Made by a program: the position numbers and the translations under genes
Source of the DNA: Leptospiraceae bacterium
Lineage (GTDB): Bacteria; Spirochaetota; Leptospiria; Leptospirales; Leptospiraceae
DNA length: 64,000 nucleotides
Reading direction: 5' to 3'
NCBI GenBank assembly: GCA_024233865.1
Contig: JACKPA010000002.1
Span: 372,001-436,000 of the forward strand
Shown here: one piece after another, positions 8,953-18,659 of the stretch
Position numbering within the stretch: position 1 is the stretch's first letter
Layout of the letters: the number at the start of each line of letters is the position of its first letter
The notes under the pieces: model-generated
Told to the model about the DNA's origin: nothing
Databases searched by the model: none
What the model saw: the letters and a program-made list of their open reading frames with translations, nothing else

Positions 8953-10367
8953 GCTTCAATCTCCGCTATGATGGCATCTATATCCTTACGGAGCCGATCA
9001 ATCTTGCTAACGGTTGTTTTGATCTCTTCATTTAGTTTCGTAATGTCAATCACTTCACGAGTATCTTTCGTTTCTACATAAGAGCTTACAGAAAGGTTAT
9101 AATCATTTTGAGAGATGATATCTAAATCAATTGATTTTGCAAAATGGTCTACATCTACTTTTGTGTTGAAAACTTCCATAACCTGAGCAATGTGTTTTGT
9201 GAGAATATTGTTATTTGTCTCTTTTTTAAACAGACCACTAGCATCTATGAACTGGGTTTTTGTGTCTGTCTTATGTTTGGAGAAAACTAAAATATTTACC
9301 GCAATCGTTGTCCCATAGAAAAGATTTGGAGCTAAGGAAATAATAGTTTCGATGAAGTTGTTATCAATTAAATATTGGCGAATTTTTTGTTCTGCCCCTC
9401 CTCGATAAAATATCCCGGGAAAACATACAATCGCTGCACGACCTTTACTGGAAAGATAACTCAAAGCATGTAGCACAAAAGCAAAGTCCGCTTTGGACTT
9501 TGGAGCCAGTATGCCGGCGGGGGCAAATCTTTCATCATTGATAAGAGTGGGGTCATCGCTTCCAATCCAATTGACTGAATAAGGGGGATTGGAGACTATA
9601 GCATCAAATGGTTTTTCATCTCTGAAATGGGGTTCTAAAAGTGTATTGCCCAGAGCGATTTTAAATTTATCGTAATTGATATTATGAAGAAACATATTCA
9701 TACGGGCAAGGTTGTAAGTAGTGTGGTTTATTTCCTGCCCAAAGAACCCATCTTCTATGATGTGATTGTCAAAGTGTTTTTTCGCCTGTAGGAGTAAGGA
9801 ACCAGAACCACATGCAGGGTCATAGATTTTATTGACCTTGTCCTGCTTGTGCATAGCGAGCTGAGCAATGAGTTTGGAGACATGCTGAGGAGTGAAAAAT
9901 TTACCACCGGATTTTCCTGCATTGGCAGCATAGTTTGATATGAGAAATTCATAAGCATCACCGAAGAGATCGATTTGATTCTCTTGAAAATCTCCAAAGT
10001 TCAGCCCTGCTACACCTTTCAGCACTGCTGCCAACCGAGTATTTTTATCTTTTACTGTATTACCAAGTCTGTTGCTTGTTGTGTCGAAATCTGCAAAAAG
10101 TCCTTTGATGTCATCTTCAGATGGATACCCGGTTGCAGAACTTTCTATAGCAGAAAAGATTGTTGCTAAATCGGTATTGAGGTTGGGATTGGTGTTCGCA
10201 TTTTTCTGGACATTTTCAAAGAGCTGACTTGGGTAGATGAAATAACCCTTTGTCTTCACTGCATCGTCTTTAATTTCAGGAGTAATAACGTTATCTTTAA
10301 GGGAAGCGTAATCAATGCTCTCGTCATCAGCTTCAATATAATTAGAAAAATTTTCACTGATAATTAT
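8949..10367 (-). pseudogene. hsdM: Type I restriction M subunit (methylase), 5' truncated
   Basis: The preserved part carries the adenine methylase motifs: DPACGSGSLLLQ (AdoMet binding) and NPPYSV (catalysis). Family resemblance begins abruptly at ISENFSNYIEADD near 10363; just upstream a TAA at 10368-10370 closes the frame. A complete HsdM has about 80 more residues at the N-terminus, forming the helical domain that contacts DNA and HsdS. The first possible start inside is a GTG at 10259, giving 436 residues against a normal 510-530. The methylase core may still fold, but without hsdS it is unlikely to work. Confidence 0.82.
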
Positions 10368-10370
10368 TTA

Positions 10371-10811
10371 AAATTATAGGCTTCCCGAATCAATACTTTT
10401 TCCTTTCTTACACAACTGAAAGCAATAAAAAATTGTGAAAGAAATATGCTACTTGACAAGGTAGCATTTTTTTGTACGAAGGGGAGTGAAAAAAGTATAG
10501 CTACACCTATGATAAAAAACTGATTCATTAGTTTTTTTGTTTGAATAGTAGAAATAGGAAGAGGTTTATCCATGAAAGAAAGTAAAACCTGAAGAAATTA
10601 CAGAAGAAAAGAGATTTAGCAGTCGAATCAATAGAGTCATCTATACCATGGATGGGTTATTGTAAATATTTAAATTTTCACCGAAAAATTTCTCTCGTAC
10701 CAAATAATTCTTGAATTAAAAAATTGTCAAATATTACCAAAAAATCAATTCCATTCAAGTGTTTAGAAAAAATATTAATCCTATTGTTATGCTAAGTAGT
10801 AAAGGTTTTTG
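10371..10811. other. Intergenic stretch, no supported gene
   Basis: About 440 bp of very AT-rich DNA upstream of the hsdM remnant. A minus-strand frame of 69 codons exists but has no recognisable pattern. The native 5' end and promoter of the restriction operon should have been here and are not recognisable. Confidence 0.5.
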
Positions 10812-10827
10812 GCAAATGGCATCTAAC
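10812..10827 (-). repeat. 16-bp motif GTTAGATGCCATTTGC, right copy
   Basis: Inverted relative to 4637-4652 and 15 of 16 identical. Its first bases form the stop codon of a truncated gene (10823-10987), so the motif begins at that gene's breakpoint. Confidence 0.35.
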
Positions 10828-10987
10828 TTTCTTGTACCAAATCCAAGAATTGCTTTTCCTGATCGTTGATTTCCGGTAAGTTTACAGACCATTCGGTGAA
10901 GAACTGAGCGTCCCGATTCAATTTAAGATTAAATTCACTTTCCAATTCGTTTAATGTGATATCCTTGGCAAAAACCGTTTTTCCCAT
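10823..10987 (-). pseudogene. N-terminal fragment of an uncharacterised restriction-endonuclease-like protein
   Basis: 54 codons beginning MGKTVFAKDITLNELE and ending FLDLVQES, with a ribosome site (AGAGG) 5 bp before the ATG. The opening resembles that of a large family common in cyanobacteria, whose members are about 200-300 residues with a PD-(D/E)XK fold; only the first quarter is left. The stop arises where the 16-bp GTTAGATGCC motif begins. The family link is from memory and moderately sure. Confidence 0.5.
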
Positions 10988-11055
10988 AATAGCCTCTTTT
11001 GTGTGATTAGAATAATTATATTATAAACTTCAACAATAAAATCAATTCATCAGCT

Positions 11056-11325
11056 CAGAGTGGGATCGAAAAAAAGATTCGAGTCAAATTAGTAGATGAC
11101 AAAGTGCTTCGAGGAGTAGTCTCTATGCCAAGTAATATCTTTGCAACTGCCGGAACAAATGTTTCCATTCTTTTTATCGACAAAGCAAATAAAAAGGGTG
11201 AAATCGTTTTGATGGACGCTTCCAAGCTGGGAACCACCATAAAAGAAGGTAAAAACCAAAAGACCTTGCTTTCCGAAAAGGAAGAAAACCAGAAAATGAT
11301 TAATGGTTTGACTATTATTTACTAA
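11056..11325 (+). pseudogene. hsdM: Fragment of a second, different HsdM methylase
   Basis: The frame reads SGIEKKIRVKLVDDKVLRG, then VVSMPSNIFATAGTNVSILF, which is the part of HsdM just after the catalytic domain. It differs clearly from the equivalent part of the methylase at 8949-10367 and lies on the other strand, so it comes from another type I system. Both ends are lost; the last residues (NGLTIIY) do not look like the family. An internal ATG lies at 11104, but this is a remnant, not a gene. Confidence 0.75.
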
Positions 11326-11369
11326 CCACTAAAAAAGAAAAAAGTCTATTTTTTCACCAAGGAGTTATT

Positions 11370-13205
11370 ATGCGTCGGTTAATTTTATGCTTATTTTTGT
11401 TTCTAATATTACCCCAGGTTGTGAATGCAAAAACAGAACCCTACAAAGGAAAAATACAAAAAGTTACCCTCTACAGAAATCAAGCCATGGTAACAAGAAA
11501 TATCGAAGTTGACCTGCCTACCGGTGAGCATACTTTGACCATTCAAGATTTACCGGCTCAAATTGTCGAGAGCAGCCTGTATGCGGAAGGAGAAGGCTTG
11601 GATATACGAGCTGTAAAGATCGAATCCATAGAAGTTGGAAAAAATCCCGAAAAAAAGATAAACGATTTGGATAACAAAATAGAAAACGTTCGTAATAATA
11701 TTCAAAAAATTAAAATCTTACAATCAGCTCTCAAAAAAAAGATAAACTATCTCACAAAACAAGAAAAGTTTATCACAACAACGGAAAAAATCGAGCTTTC
11801 TAGAGGCATCCTTAACACAAATACAATGAAATCCATGACACTTTTTAATTTTGAACAAAGAGAAAAGCTAGCTTTGGACGAATTTAAGTATTCCCTGGAT
11901 ATAAAAGCACTCCAAAAAGAACTAACTCTGTTACAAAAGCAAAGAATGGAAATGAACAAAGGCACAACCAAAAAAAGGGAAGCAATTGTATTTGTAGAAA
12001 AAAAGACATCCGGAAAAAGTAGCGTTTTCCTAAATTATCTTGTGCGTGATTCGGGTTGGTCTCCTCTTTATAATATACGAGCCAAAAAAGAAAGCAACTC
12101 TTTTGAATTGGAATTCAACGCTCGTATCCACCAGATAAGTGGTGAAGACTGGGATAATATTGAATTAACCCTATCCAATGCCTCTCCTTCTTTAAGTGCC
12201 GTTGGTCCTGGGATTTCTCCTTTTCGGATCAATCTTTCCAGGAATGTGCCTCAGCAACAAATCCAAGACTTGAGTGCCGTTTCTCGAAGTATCAACCAAA
12301 AACTCGAAGTAGCAAGAGAAAAGCAACAAGAAGCTCGTAATTGGCAAGAAACACAAGGCTATAACTGGGAGATGAATAGAGCTGCCAATGAATACCAAAA
12401 CTTGGAATTGGTTGCTGACGACGAAGACATATCCATTTTGAACAAAGAATCGGAATCCTCTCATTCAACACCCAGCGTTAGCTATTCTCTAAAGGGTAAA
12501 GTTTCTCTTGCAAGCCAAAAGGATCCTCAATTGGTCACGGTAGAAAACGTAAAACTAAACGGAAAATTGTACAATGTTGCCACTCCGATTTTGACCAACT
12601 TTGTTTATCGAGAAGCAGAAATTGAGAACAACCAAGTAGAAGAATTATTGGCAGGATCGGTGAATGTTTATTTGGATGACAGTTTTGTAGGGAATGCCGA
12701 AATTCCGAATGTGGCAAAGGGGCAGTCTTTTGTTACCGGTTTTGGAATTGACTCTCAAATCAAAACAAGAAGAGCCTTGGTGGAAAGGAAAGAAAAGATT
12801 CTAGGTGGGAATAAAGAACTTGATTTTCATATACGAATTTATGTTGAAAATTTTTATGATAAAAAGTCTTTGTTACGAGTTGCAGATAGAATTCCTATCA
12901 GTCTGAAAGACGGTGAGTTGCGGGTAACTTTAGTTTCCAATACAAGTCCGCTTAGTACGGATGAGCTTTATGTCCAAGAAGAAAAGCCAAAAGGAATCTT
13001 ACGATGGGAATTGGAGATTCCGGGAAATACTTCAGGGAAAAAGTCTCAAGTGATTGAATATTCTTATAAGCTTGAATTTGATAAAAACCTCAACATCAAT
13101 TTGTTTAATTCCGGTAACACGAATATGCCAAGTGGAAAGCCAGCAGATGACCTGCTCAGAGATGAATTTGAACAGATGCAAAAGAAGCGTTATAACAAAA
13201 AATAG
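11370..13205 (+). CDS. Secreted DUF4139 (MuiA-like) protein
   Basis: 611 residues with an N-terminal signal peptide (cleavage likely after LPQVVNA) and a good ribosome site (AAGGAG, 7-8 bp before the ATG). Residues about 27-130 match the DUF4140 domain (KIQKVTLYRNQAMVTRNIEV), then a coiled coil, and from about 210 the DUF4139 domain (YLVRDSGWSPLYNIRAKKES). The family includes proteins annotated as mucoidy inhibitor A; biochemistry is unknown. A probable periplasmic or envelope location follows from the signal. The next gene starts 13 bp downstream. Confidence 0.85.
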   Translation: MRRLILCLFLFLILPQVVNAKTEPYKGKIQKVTLYRNQAMVTRNIEVDLPTGEHTLTIQDLPAQIVESSLYAEGEGLDIRAVKIESIEVGKNPEKKINDLDNKIENVRNNIQKIKILQSALKKKINYLTKQEKFITTTEKIELSRGILNTNTMKSMTLFNFEQREKLALDEFKYSLDIKALQKELTLLQKQRMEMNKGTTKKREAIVFVEKKTSGKSSVFLNYLVRDSGWSPLYNIRAKKESNSFELEFNARIHQISGEDWDNIELTLSNASPSLSAVGPGISPFRINLSRNVPQQQIQDLSAVSRSINQKLEVAREKQQEARNWQETQGYNWEMNRAANEYQNLELVADDEDISILNKESESSHSTPSVSYSLKGKVSLASQKDPQLVTVENVKLNGKLYNVATPILTNFVYREAEIENNQVEELLAGSVNVYLDDSFVGNAEIPNVAKGQSFVTGFGIDSQIKTRRALVERKEKILGGNKELDFHIRIYVENFYDKKSLLRVADRIPISLKDGELRVTLVSNTSPLSTDELYVQEEKPKGILRWELEIPGNTSGKKSQVIEYSYKLEFDKNLNINLFNSGNTNMPSGKPADDLLRDEFEQMQKKRYNKK

Positions 13206-13218
13206 TGGTGGACTGCTC

Positions 13219-13986
13219 TTGAGGAAATTTTCCTTATTTGTTAAAATTCTATTTATCACTTCCGTTTTGCTAGGTATACTTGTATTCAAACCACCTACGG
13301 AAATCAAGCTGGAAGAGTCGCACCTTCCGGCTTTTACTTCTTTTAGCCATCCCTTAGGGAGTGACAGACTTGGGCGAGATATATATGCAATGTATTCTTA
13401 TGGAGTGGTTAGTACGTTTATCTTTTCGATTCCAGCCAGGTTTGTAACTATCGTTTTTTCGACCCTACTAGTTTTTTTCTCGTATTGGATGGGTAGGCAA
13501 GTCCTTTATTTTATTGAAATTTTGTCATCGGTTTTTATATCCATTCCTTCTCTGCTCATTGCATTAGTTTCGGTTTATACTCTGGGTTTTGGATTTTTTA
13601 CACAATTGTATGCCATTGTATTGTCCGATTGGGCTATGGTTTATGAGTCCGTCCAAGGAAAAATCAGAGAAATTCGGAATCGTGGAAATGTCATTGCATC
13701 AATCTGTTTTGGAGGAAGTAGGTTCCATGTTTTTAAAGAGCATATTCTAACGGAAGCACTGTCTATCATTTACATACTTTTTTTAACCGGAATTCCGTCC
13801 GTAGTTATGACGGTCTCTATCTTTAATTATTTAGGTATAGATTTTGGTGCTGAATTTTTAGGACCTGGCTTAGGAGAACAGATATCTTTTTCCAAAGACT
13901 ATTTTGAAAAATCACCTCTTTCTTTGATCACTCCTACACTAGGAATATTTTTATCCGTATTTTTGTTTGGTAAAAGTAAAATTTGA
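13219..13986 (+). CDS. ABC transporter permease, DppC/OppC type
   Basis: 255 residues from a TTG start at 13219, chosen because GGTGG lies 8 bp upstream and because longer versions overlap the previous gene. The family signature HPLGSDRLGRDIY is near residue 37. Several membrane helices follow, and a cytoplasmic coupling loop resembling the EAA motif is seen (ASICFGGSRFHVFKEHIL). Such permeases import peptides or nickel, or act in export, together with a second permease, two ATPases and a binding protein, none of which is adjacent. The substrate is therefore open. Confidence 0.75.
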   Translation: MRKFSLFVKILFITSVLLGILVFKPPTEIKLEESHLPAFTSFSHPLGSDRLGRDIYAMYSYGVVSTFIFSIPARFVTIVFSTLLVFFSYWMGRQVLYFIEILSSVFISIPSLLIALVSVYTLGFGFFTQLYAIVLSDWAMVYESVQGKIREIRNRGNVIASICFGGSRFHVFKEHILTEALSIIYILFLTGIPSVVMTVSIFNYLGIDFGAEFLGPGLGEQISFSKDYFEKSPLSLITPTLGIFLSVFLFGKSKI

Positions 13987-13987
13987 T

Positions 13988-15535
13988 ATGATACAAAAAC
14001 TATTTGTTTTGCTTATTCTTGTTTATCCGACAGTGATTTTTTCGATAGATTCTATGTTTCGGTTTCCCGAAATTTCTCTCCCCAAAGTTGTGGATTATGA
14101 AAAAAAAAGAAAGTTATGTATATTCCCTTTCCGGAATGAGTCAAAAGATGAAAAGTTAGACTACCTGTCCAAAGGAATCCCTTCCGTAGTCTTTACGGAC
14201 ATTGATAAACTATCCTACGTATTTGATAAAGACGTATTACCGGAAGTGATCTATCACCCTTATGGAGATTCCAAACAAATAGATAAAGAGTTTTTTGAAA
14301 AGTACCATAACCTCAATCAAAAAACGTCCGAAGAGATCGAACAAGAGAAGTTGAATATGGTGCCTGAAAAAGACCCTAGATACATACCCTTGAAATCCGA
14401 ATTTTTAGAAAAAGAATCGGACATTTTTCTGGAGCAGGTTTTTGATGCAGGAAAGAGGTTAGGTTGTTTTTATGCCATTACAGGGGAATACAAACAGACG
14501 GGAGAAGATACTCTAAAAATTGTTATGGAGTTAAGCTCCCGAAAAGACAAAAAAGTTAAAAATTTTGAAGTAACAACTTCCCTAAAAAGAGCCTACCAAG
14601 AATTGCCTAGCACCTCTGGGAAAATAAAAAGACATTTAATCAATCAAGACCTTGCCTTTGTGCTGATAAAGTCTGGTAATACAAAAGACGTTCTTATTTA
14701 TATAGATGGTGCATACCAAGGGAAAACACCTCTTTCTCTACAGGATGTTCCCGTCGGAAAACACAACTTAAAGCTTATGAAAGAAGGATATTTCTCAAAA
14801 AAGAAAGTCATATTTCCCAAAAAAAATAAAAAATCGACCTACAATATACCTCTGAATCCCAGAGAAAAAACGGCATTGCTAACCGTTACAGCCAAACCGG
14901 AAGGCAGCTCGGTTTATATGGGTGGGAAACTGATTGGTCTGACTCCTCTAAAAAACGCAAAGGTACACAAGGGACTTGATCAAATAAAAGTCTCCAAAGA
15001 AAATTATATAGACTATTTTGGAGACATAGAGCTAAAGGAAGGTGACAATCCTCCTATTCATATAACACTTAAAGAAGGGAATACAAAAGAATATTACAAG
15101 CACAGAATGAATGTCTTTTTGGATTACACTTATTTTGATTTTTCTATGTATTCCATGTATGGTATTATACCTTTTTATGCCGGTTTTTTGTACAACCAAA
15201 TTAAGATCAATCAAATTCGAGATACCCCGATTTCACCTCTTGCTTTATCATTTTTGTCTTATTCCCAGGACGTAACCAATCCTACCGATGTATTTAAGCT
15301 TCAATATCTTTATGGGGATACTATCATTAAACAACATGAAAATAGAGTAACCAGGTACAGACACAAACAGCAAATTTTTCAGGCAGGTGGAATTGCAATG
15401 GCTATCAGTATGGTTGCTTTTTTTTGGTTAGGTTTTAATACGGAAGCAACGGAAGTTGGAATTTCCCAGACACCTATTAGTCAGACTAATTTATACAATA
15501 CGGAAACCTATATCAAATTTAATTTTAGCTTTTGA
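13988..15535 (+). CDS. Secreted protein with two PEGA domains
   Basis: 515 residues from the ATG at 13988, which begins directly with a signal peptide (MIQKLFVLLILVYPTVIFS). Two PEGA-type units are seen: one around VLIYIDGAYQGKTPLSL and a second around SSVYMGGKLIGLTPL, each followed by the typical GKHNLKLMKEGY-like strand. The C-terminal part holds one or two hydrophobic helices. PEGA domains are found in envelope-associated proteins and probably bind surface structures. It follows the permease gene almost without a gap and may be co-transcribed with the DUF4139 gene. Function unknown. Confidence 0.75.
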   Translation: MIQKLFVLLILVYPTVIFSIDSMFRFPEISLPKVVDYEKKRKLCIFPFRNESKDEKLDYLSKGIPSVVFTDIDKLSYVFDKDVLPEVIYHPYGDSKQIDKEFFEKYHNLNQKTSEEIEQEKLNMVPEKDPRYIPLKSEFLEKESDIFLEQVFDAGKRLGCFYAITGEYKQTGEDTLKIVMELSSRKDKKVKNFEVTTSLKRAYQELPSTSGKIKRHLINQDLAFVLIKSGNTKDVLIYIDGAYQGKTPLSLQDVPVGKHNLKLMKEGYFSKKKVIFPKKNKKSTYNIPLNPREKTALLTVTAKPEGSSVYMGGKLIGLTPLKNAKVHKGLDQIKVSKENYIDYFGDIELKEGDNPPIHITLKEGNTKEYYKHRMNVFLDYTYFDFSMYSMYGIIPFYAGFLYNQIKINQIRDTPISPLALSFLSYSQDVTNPTDVFKLQYLYGDTIIKQHENRVTRYRHKQQIFQAGGIAMAISMVAFFWLGFNTEATEVGISQTPISQTNLYNTETYIKFNFSF

Positions 15536-15548
15536 TTGCAAAAGCTTG

Positions 15549-16592
15549 TTATTCATCTTCATGGATTTTATATTTTTCCAATTGGTTTTCTATCATTTCC
15601 AATTGGTCAAGATTGAGATTGTTAAACTGACAACCAATCCTATATTCTTTTTCCAATGTTCTTATATTTCGCACAGAGGCTCGAAATGTATGTTTTAACG
15701 TATTAAAAAACATATCAAAAATGATAATATCTCCAACATAAAATATTTTTGTAAAATGCCTATTGGGAGGATGTAAAAAACTAAAATCGGATTGCCCGAT
15801 ATCGCTTACCTTGCATTTTTCCCTTGATTCTTCGTAATTTCTATAATCGGAAATTTCTTTTTTTATGGCAGAGGCAATCAAGTTTAACAGATTAAAAGAA
15901 TTAAGGTCGAGTCTTTCTTCGTGCAAAACTTGAACGTAACCAATGGTAGAATACTCCCTATACTTGATTGGTATACATATTTCAGCAGCATATTTATTAT
16001 ACTCATCGCCTTTTTTAATAATTTTGGCATAGTCAGGGTAAGAAACAAAACCAGGAGGTATTTCCGTTGGGTCGAAGCGGTTCGGAATGAAAATTGGTTT
16101 TTCAAAACTATGCATCAAACGCATTCTTTCGTCGTGACGTTCGTTTAAGTGAATTTGAAATACGTTAAAAATATGCTTCAGTCTTGGAGAATGTTCTTTT
16201 ATGATATTTTGTATTCTATCATCGCTTAAAAATTTGGTTATATCATTTTGATTGATAATGTTGGTAATAAAAACGTTGTTTACGTGATACCTCTTTCCCG
16301 ATCTTTTTTCATCTTTCACAAAAATTTTTAGAGGCTTTAAAATATGAGTTTCATTGTCTTTACGTTTGACGTATTCTAACTCGCATACAAAAATCTTATC
16401 TCCCGAATTGGCAATTATATTCACCTTCGGGTTTGTAAAATCAAAATTAGGGAAACTACATATAATTTGCTCCGGTTCAATATCAACTATTTTAACAGGA
16501 GTCGAACCATATTCGCTTTTCATTGTAATGGGTAATTTTAAAAAAACCGTGCTTATCACTTTAAAGATATTTATGTTTCCAACTATTTCCAT
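15549..16592 (-). CDS. PilZ-like / DUF1577-like protein
   Basis: 347 residues, no signal peptide. The C-terminal 100 residues (from SREKCKVSDIGQSDFSF to RIGCQFNNLNLDQLEMI) have the beta-rich layout of a PilZ domain, which usually binds cyclic di-GMP, but the canonical RxxxR motif is at best imperfect. The middle part resembles a GAF-like sensor. The overall build resembles DUF1577 proteins known from Leptospira; that link is from memory. Transcribed convergent to the PEGA-domain gene. Confidence 0.55.
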   Translation of the reverse strand: MEIVGNINIFKVISTVFLKLPITMKSEYGSTPVKIVDIEPEQIICSFPNFDFTNPKVNIIANSGDKIFVCELEYVKRKDNETHILKPLKIFVKDEKRSGKRYHVNNVFITNIINQNDITKFLSDDRIQNIIKEHSPRLKHIFNVFQIHLNERHDERMRLMHSFEKPIFIPNRFDPTEIPPGFVSYPDYAKIIKKGDEYNKYAAEICIPIKYREYSTIGYVQVLHEERLDLNSFNLLNLIASAIKKEISDYRNYEESREKCKVSDIGQSDFSFLHPPNRHFTKIFYVGDIIIFDMFFNTLKHTFRASVRNIRTLEKEYRIGCQFNNLNLDQLEMIENQLEKYKIHEDE

Positions 16593-16661
16593 TTTAGAGC
16601 TTGAAATCTAATCATTAGACTTCAAACCTCCTTTTTTATATATTTCACAAAATTTTTATAA

Positions 16662-17138
16662 TTATAAAAAATATTGGTTATGGATTTTACTCCATAAAAT
16701 GATTTTTCCAATAGGTACATCGTCTTCTTCTATACAATATTCCGCATATTCTAATAGCTCTGAAAGTTTTTGAATAAAAAAACGTTCGGGAATTTCCATA
16801 TCCATACTATCTTCGGAATCTTCCGGAAATTGGTAAAAATGAATTTTTTGCATTATGTCATGGTATTTTTCCGATTCTTCTCCTAACACTAATAAATAAT
16901 TTACACCATCATAATCATCATTTTTTGATTTTTTCATAAAAAATATACAAGCCCTTAAATGTTCTTCGGGTTCAGGTTTGCTCCAAAATCTAAGGATGTA
17001 TTTTCCTACATCTTCCGGTTTAATTTTAATCTGTAGACTAATCTCACTAGCCAAATCGAAAAACTCCCTTTTATCCAATTTAAAAGGTCCGGAAATTTGC
17101 AATGCTACCTCTTGCGGTTGAAAAAAATATTCGAACAT
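16662..17138 (-). CDS. Hypothetical protein
   Basis: 158 residues, acidic, soluble, with no signal or membrane segment. No family recognised. It lies 69 bp upstream of the PilZ-like gene on the same strand, so the two may form a unit, and is divergent from pgk across a 185-bp spacer that must carry both promoters. Confidence 0.65.
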   Translation of the reverse strand: MFEYFFQPQEVALQISGPFKLDKREFFDLASEISLQIKIKPEDVGKYILRFWSKPEPEEHLRACIFFMKKSKNDDYDGVNYLLVLGEESEKYHDIMQKIHFYQFPEDSEDSMDMEIPERFFIQKLSELLEYAEYCIEEDDVPIGKIILWSKIHNQYFL

Positions 17139-17323
17139 ACCAATTAATGCCTAAAACTGATTTTATACATTTATAAAAAAAATTTTCAAGAAAAAAATTT
17201 CATATATTTTCATAGCTACTAGAAAAAATCTTTATAATATTCTTTCAAATCATAAATGGAAAATACTGGATTTTTATAAACCGATATTTTAGTATAGATT
17301 CGTAAACATAAGAGGAGAATTCT

Positions 17324-18595
17324 ATGGGAATTACAAAAAAAACTATTCGAGATGTTAATATTGAAGGTAAAAGAATTATAATGAGGGTTGATTTTAATGT
17401 TCCAATCAAGGGAGGAGTTATCCAAGACGATACAAGGATAAAAGCTGCACTTCCAACCATTAATTACATACTAGAACACAAAGCGAAATCACTTGTACTG
17501 ATGTCACATTTGGGGGATCCTAAAAAAGATTTGCAAAAAAATAAAGACAAAGCAGAAAAAGCCGGAAAACCTTTTAATGAAGAAGAATATATCAACGGTC
17601 AGCATAAATTAGGACCAATTGCTGAAAGGCTTGGTAAACTTCTTTCAAAAGAAGTAAAAATGTCAAAGTCATGTATAGGAGAAGATACATTGTCAATGGT
17701 AAATTCCTTACCAAGTGGCGGAATCCTTCTGTTGGAAAACACACGCTTTGAAAAAGGGGAAACTTCCAAAACGGCTTCCGAAAGAGAAGAATTGGCAAAA
17801 GAATTGGCAAAATATGGTGAAATATATGTAAATGACGCTTTCGGAACAGCTCACCGCGCACATGCTTCTACGGAAACCATCACAAAGTTTGTTCAAACAT
17901 CGGTGGCTGGTTTTTTAATGGAGAAAGAGCTTGAATTTTTAGAAGAAAAAGTTGTAAAAAGCCCACATAAACCTTTTGTAGCCATTGTAGGTGGCGCAAA
18001 AGTTTCTTCCAAAATCCCTGTAATTGAAACACTCCTATCCAAAGTTGATAAACTTATCATTGGAGGAGGAATGGCTTTTACATTTTTTAAAGCAATGGGT
18101 AAGGAAATTGGAAAATCTCTTTGTGAAGATGATCAGCTTGAAACTGCCAAACATACTATGAAAAAGGCTAAAGAAAAAGGTGTGGAATTCTTATTACAGG
18201 TAGATGCCGTTGTTTCCAAAGAATTTAGTCCTGATTCGGAAAGCAAAACGGTAGACGTAGACCATATTCCTTCTGACATGATGGGAATGGATATCGGACC
18301 AAAATCTATTGAGTTGTTCAAAAAAGCCTTGCAAGATGCAAAAACAATTTTTTGGAATGGTCCTGTGGGTGTGTTTGAGATGGAAAAATTTTCAGTTGGC
18401 ACTATGGCAATCGCAAAAAATTTGGCAGAATTGCAAGGAGCAATTACCGTTATTGGTGGAGGAGACTCTGTTTCTGCTGTTAATAAAGCTGGAGTCGCAG
18501 AAAAAATGTCTCACATTTCTACCGGTGGAGGTGCTTCCATGGAATTGGTGGAAGGGAAGGTTCTTCCGGGAATTGCCGCTCTGAACAATAAGTAA
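17324..18595 (+). CDS. pgk: Phosphoglycerate kinase
   Basis: 423 residues, preceded by a strong ribosome site (AGAGGAG). Converts 1,3-bisphosphoglycerate and ADP to 3-phosphoglycerate and ATP in glycolysis. Family motifs are present in order: RVDFNVPI, GGAKVSSKI, LIIGGGMAF, WNGPVGVFE, GGGDSVSAV and STGGGASMELVEGK. The usual SHLGRP loop reads SHLGDPKKD and is followed by about 15 extra residues; the replaced Arg is one that contacts 3-phosphoglycerate in well-studied enzymes. This may be normal for spirochaete-like PGKs. It stands alone, followed by a hairpin. Confidence 0.96.
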   Translation: MGITKKTIRDVNIEGKRIIMRVDFNVPIKGGVIQDDTRIKAALPTINYILEHKAKSLVLMSHLGDPKKDLQKNKDKAEKAGKPFNEEEYINGQHKLGPIAERLGKLLSKEVKMSKSCIGEDTLSMVNSLPSGGILLLENTRFEKGETSKTASEREELAKELAKYGEIYVNDAFGTAHRAHASTETITKFVQTSVAGFLMEKELEFLEEKVVKSPHKPFVAIVGGAKVSSKIPVIETLLSKVDKLIIGGGMAFTFFKAMGKEIGKSLCEDDQLETAKHTMKKAKEKGVEFLLQVDAVVSKEFSPDSESKTVDVDHIPSDMMGMDIGPKSIELFKKALQDAKTIFWNGPVGVFEMEKFSVGTMAIAKNLAELQGAITVIGGGDSVSAVNKAGVAEKMSHISTGGGASMELVEGKVLPGIAALNNK

Positions 18596-18609
18596 CTTAT
18601 AAAATTTTT

Positions 18610-18639
18610 GTTAGCAAGTAATTTTAATAACTTGCTAAC
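18610..18639. terminator. Hairpin between pgk and the YgiQ gene
   Basis: Perfect 10-bp arms GTTAGCAAGT and ACTTGCTAAC with a 10-base AT loop, 15 bp after the pgk stop. No T-run follows on the plus strand, so it may stabilise the pgk transcript end rather than act as a classic terminator. Confidence 0.6.
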
Positions 18640-18659
18640 AGTCAAATTCCTTAAACGCT

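Noticed and set aside
10364..10573. Minus-strand frame of 69 codons with a hydrophobic stretch
   Set aside because: Its hydrophobicity is explained by AT-rich composition; it ends at the hsdM breakpoint and matches nothing I recognise.
13054..13218. Longer N-terminus for the ABC permease
   Set aside because: It would overlap 150 bp of the preceding gene in another frame; the TTG at 13219 has a ribosome site and gives a normal length.
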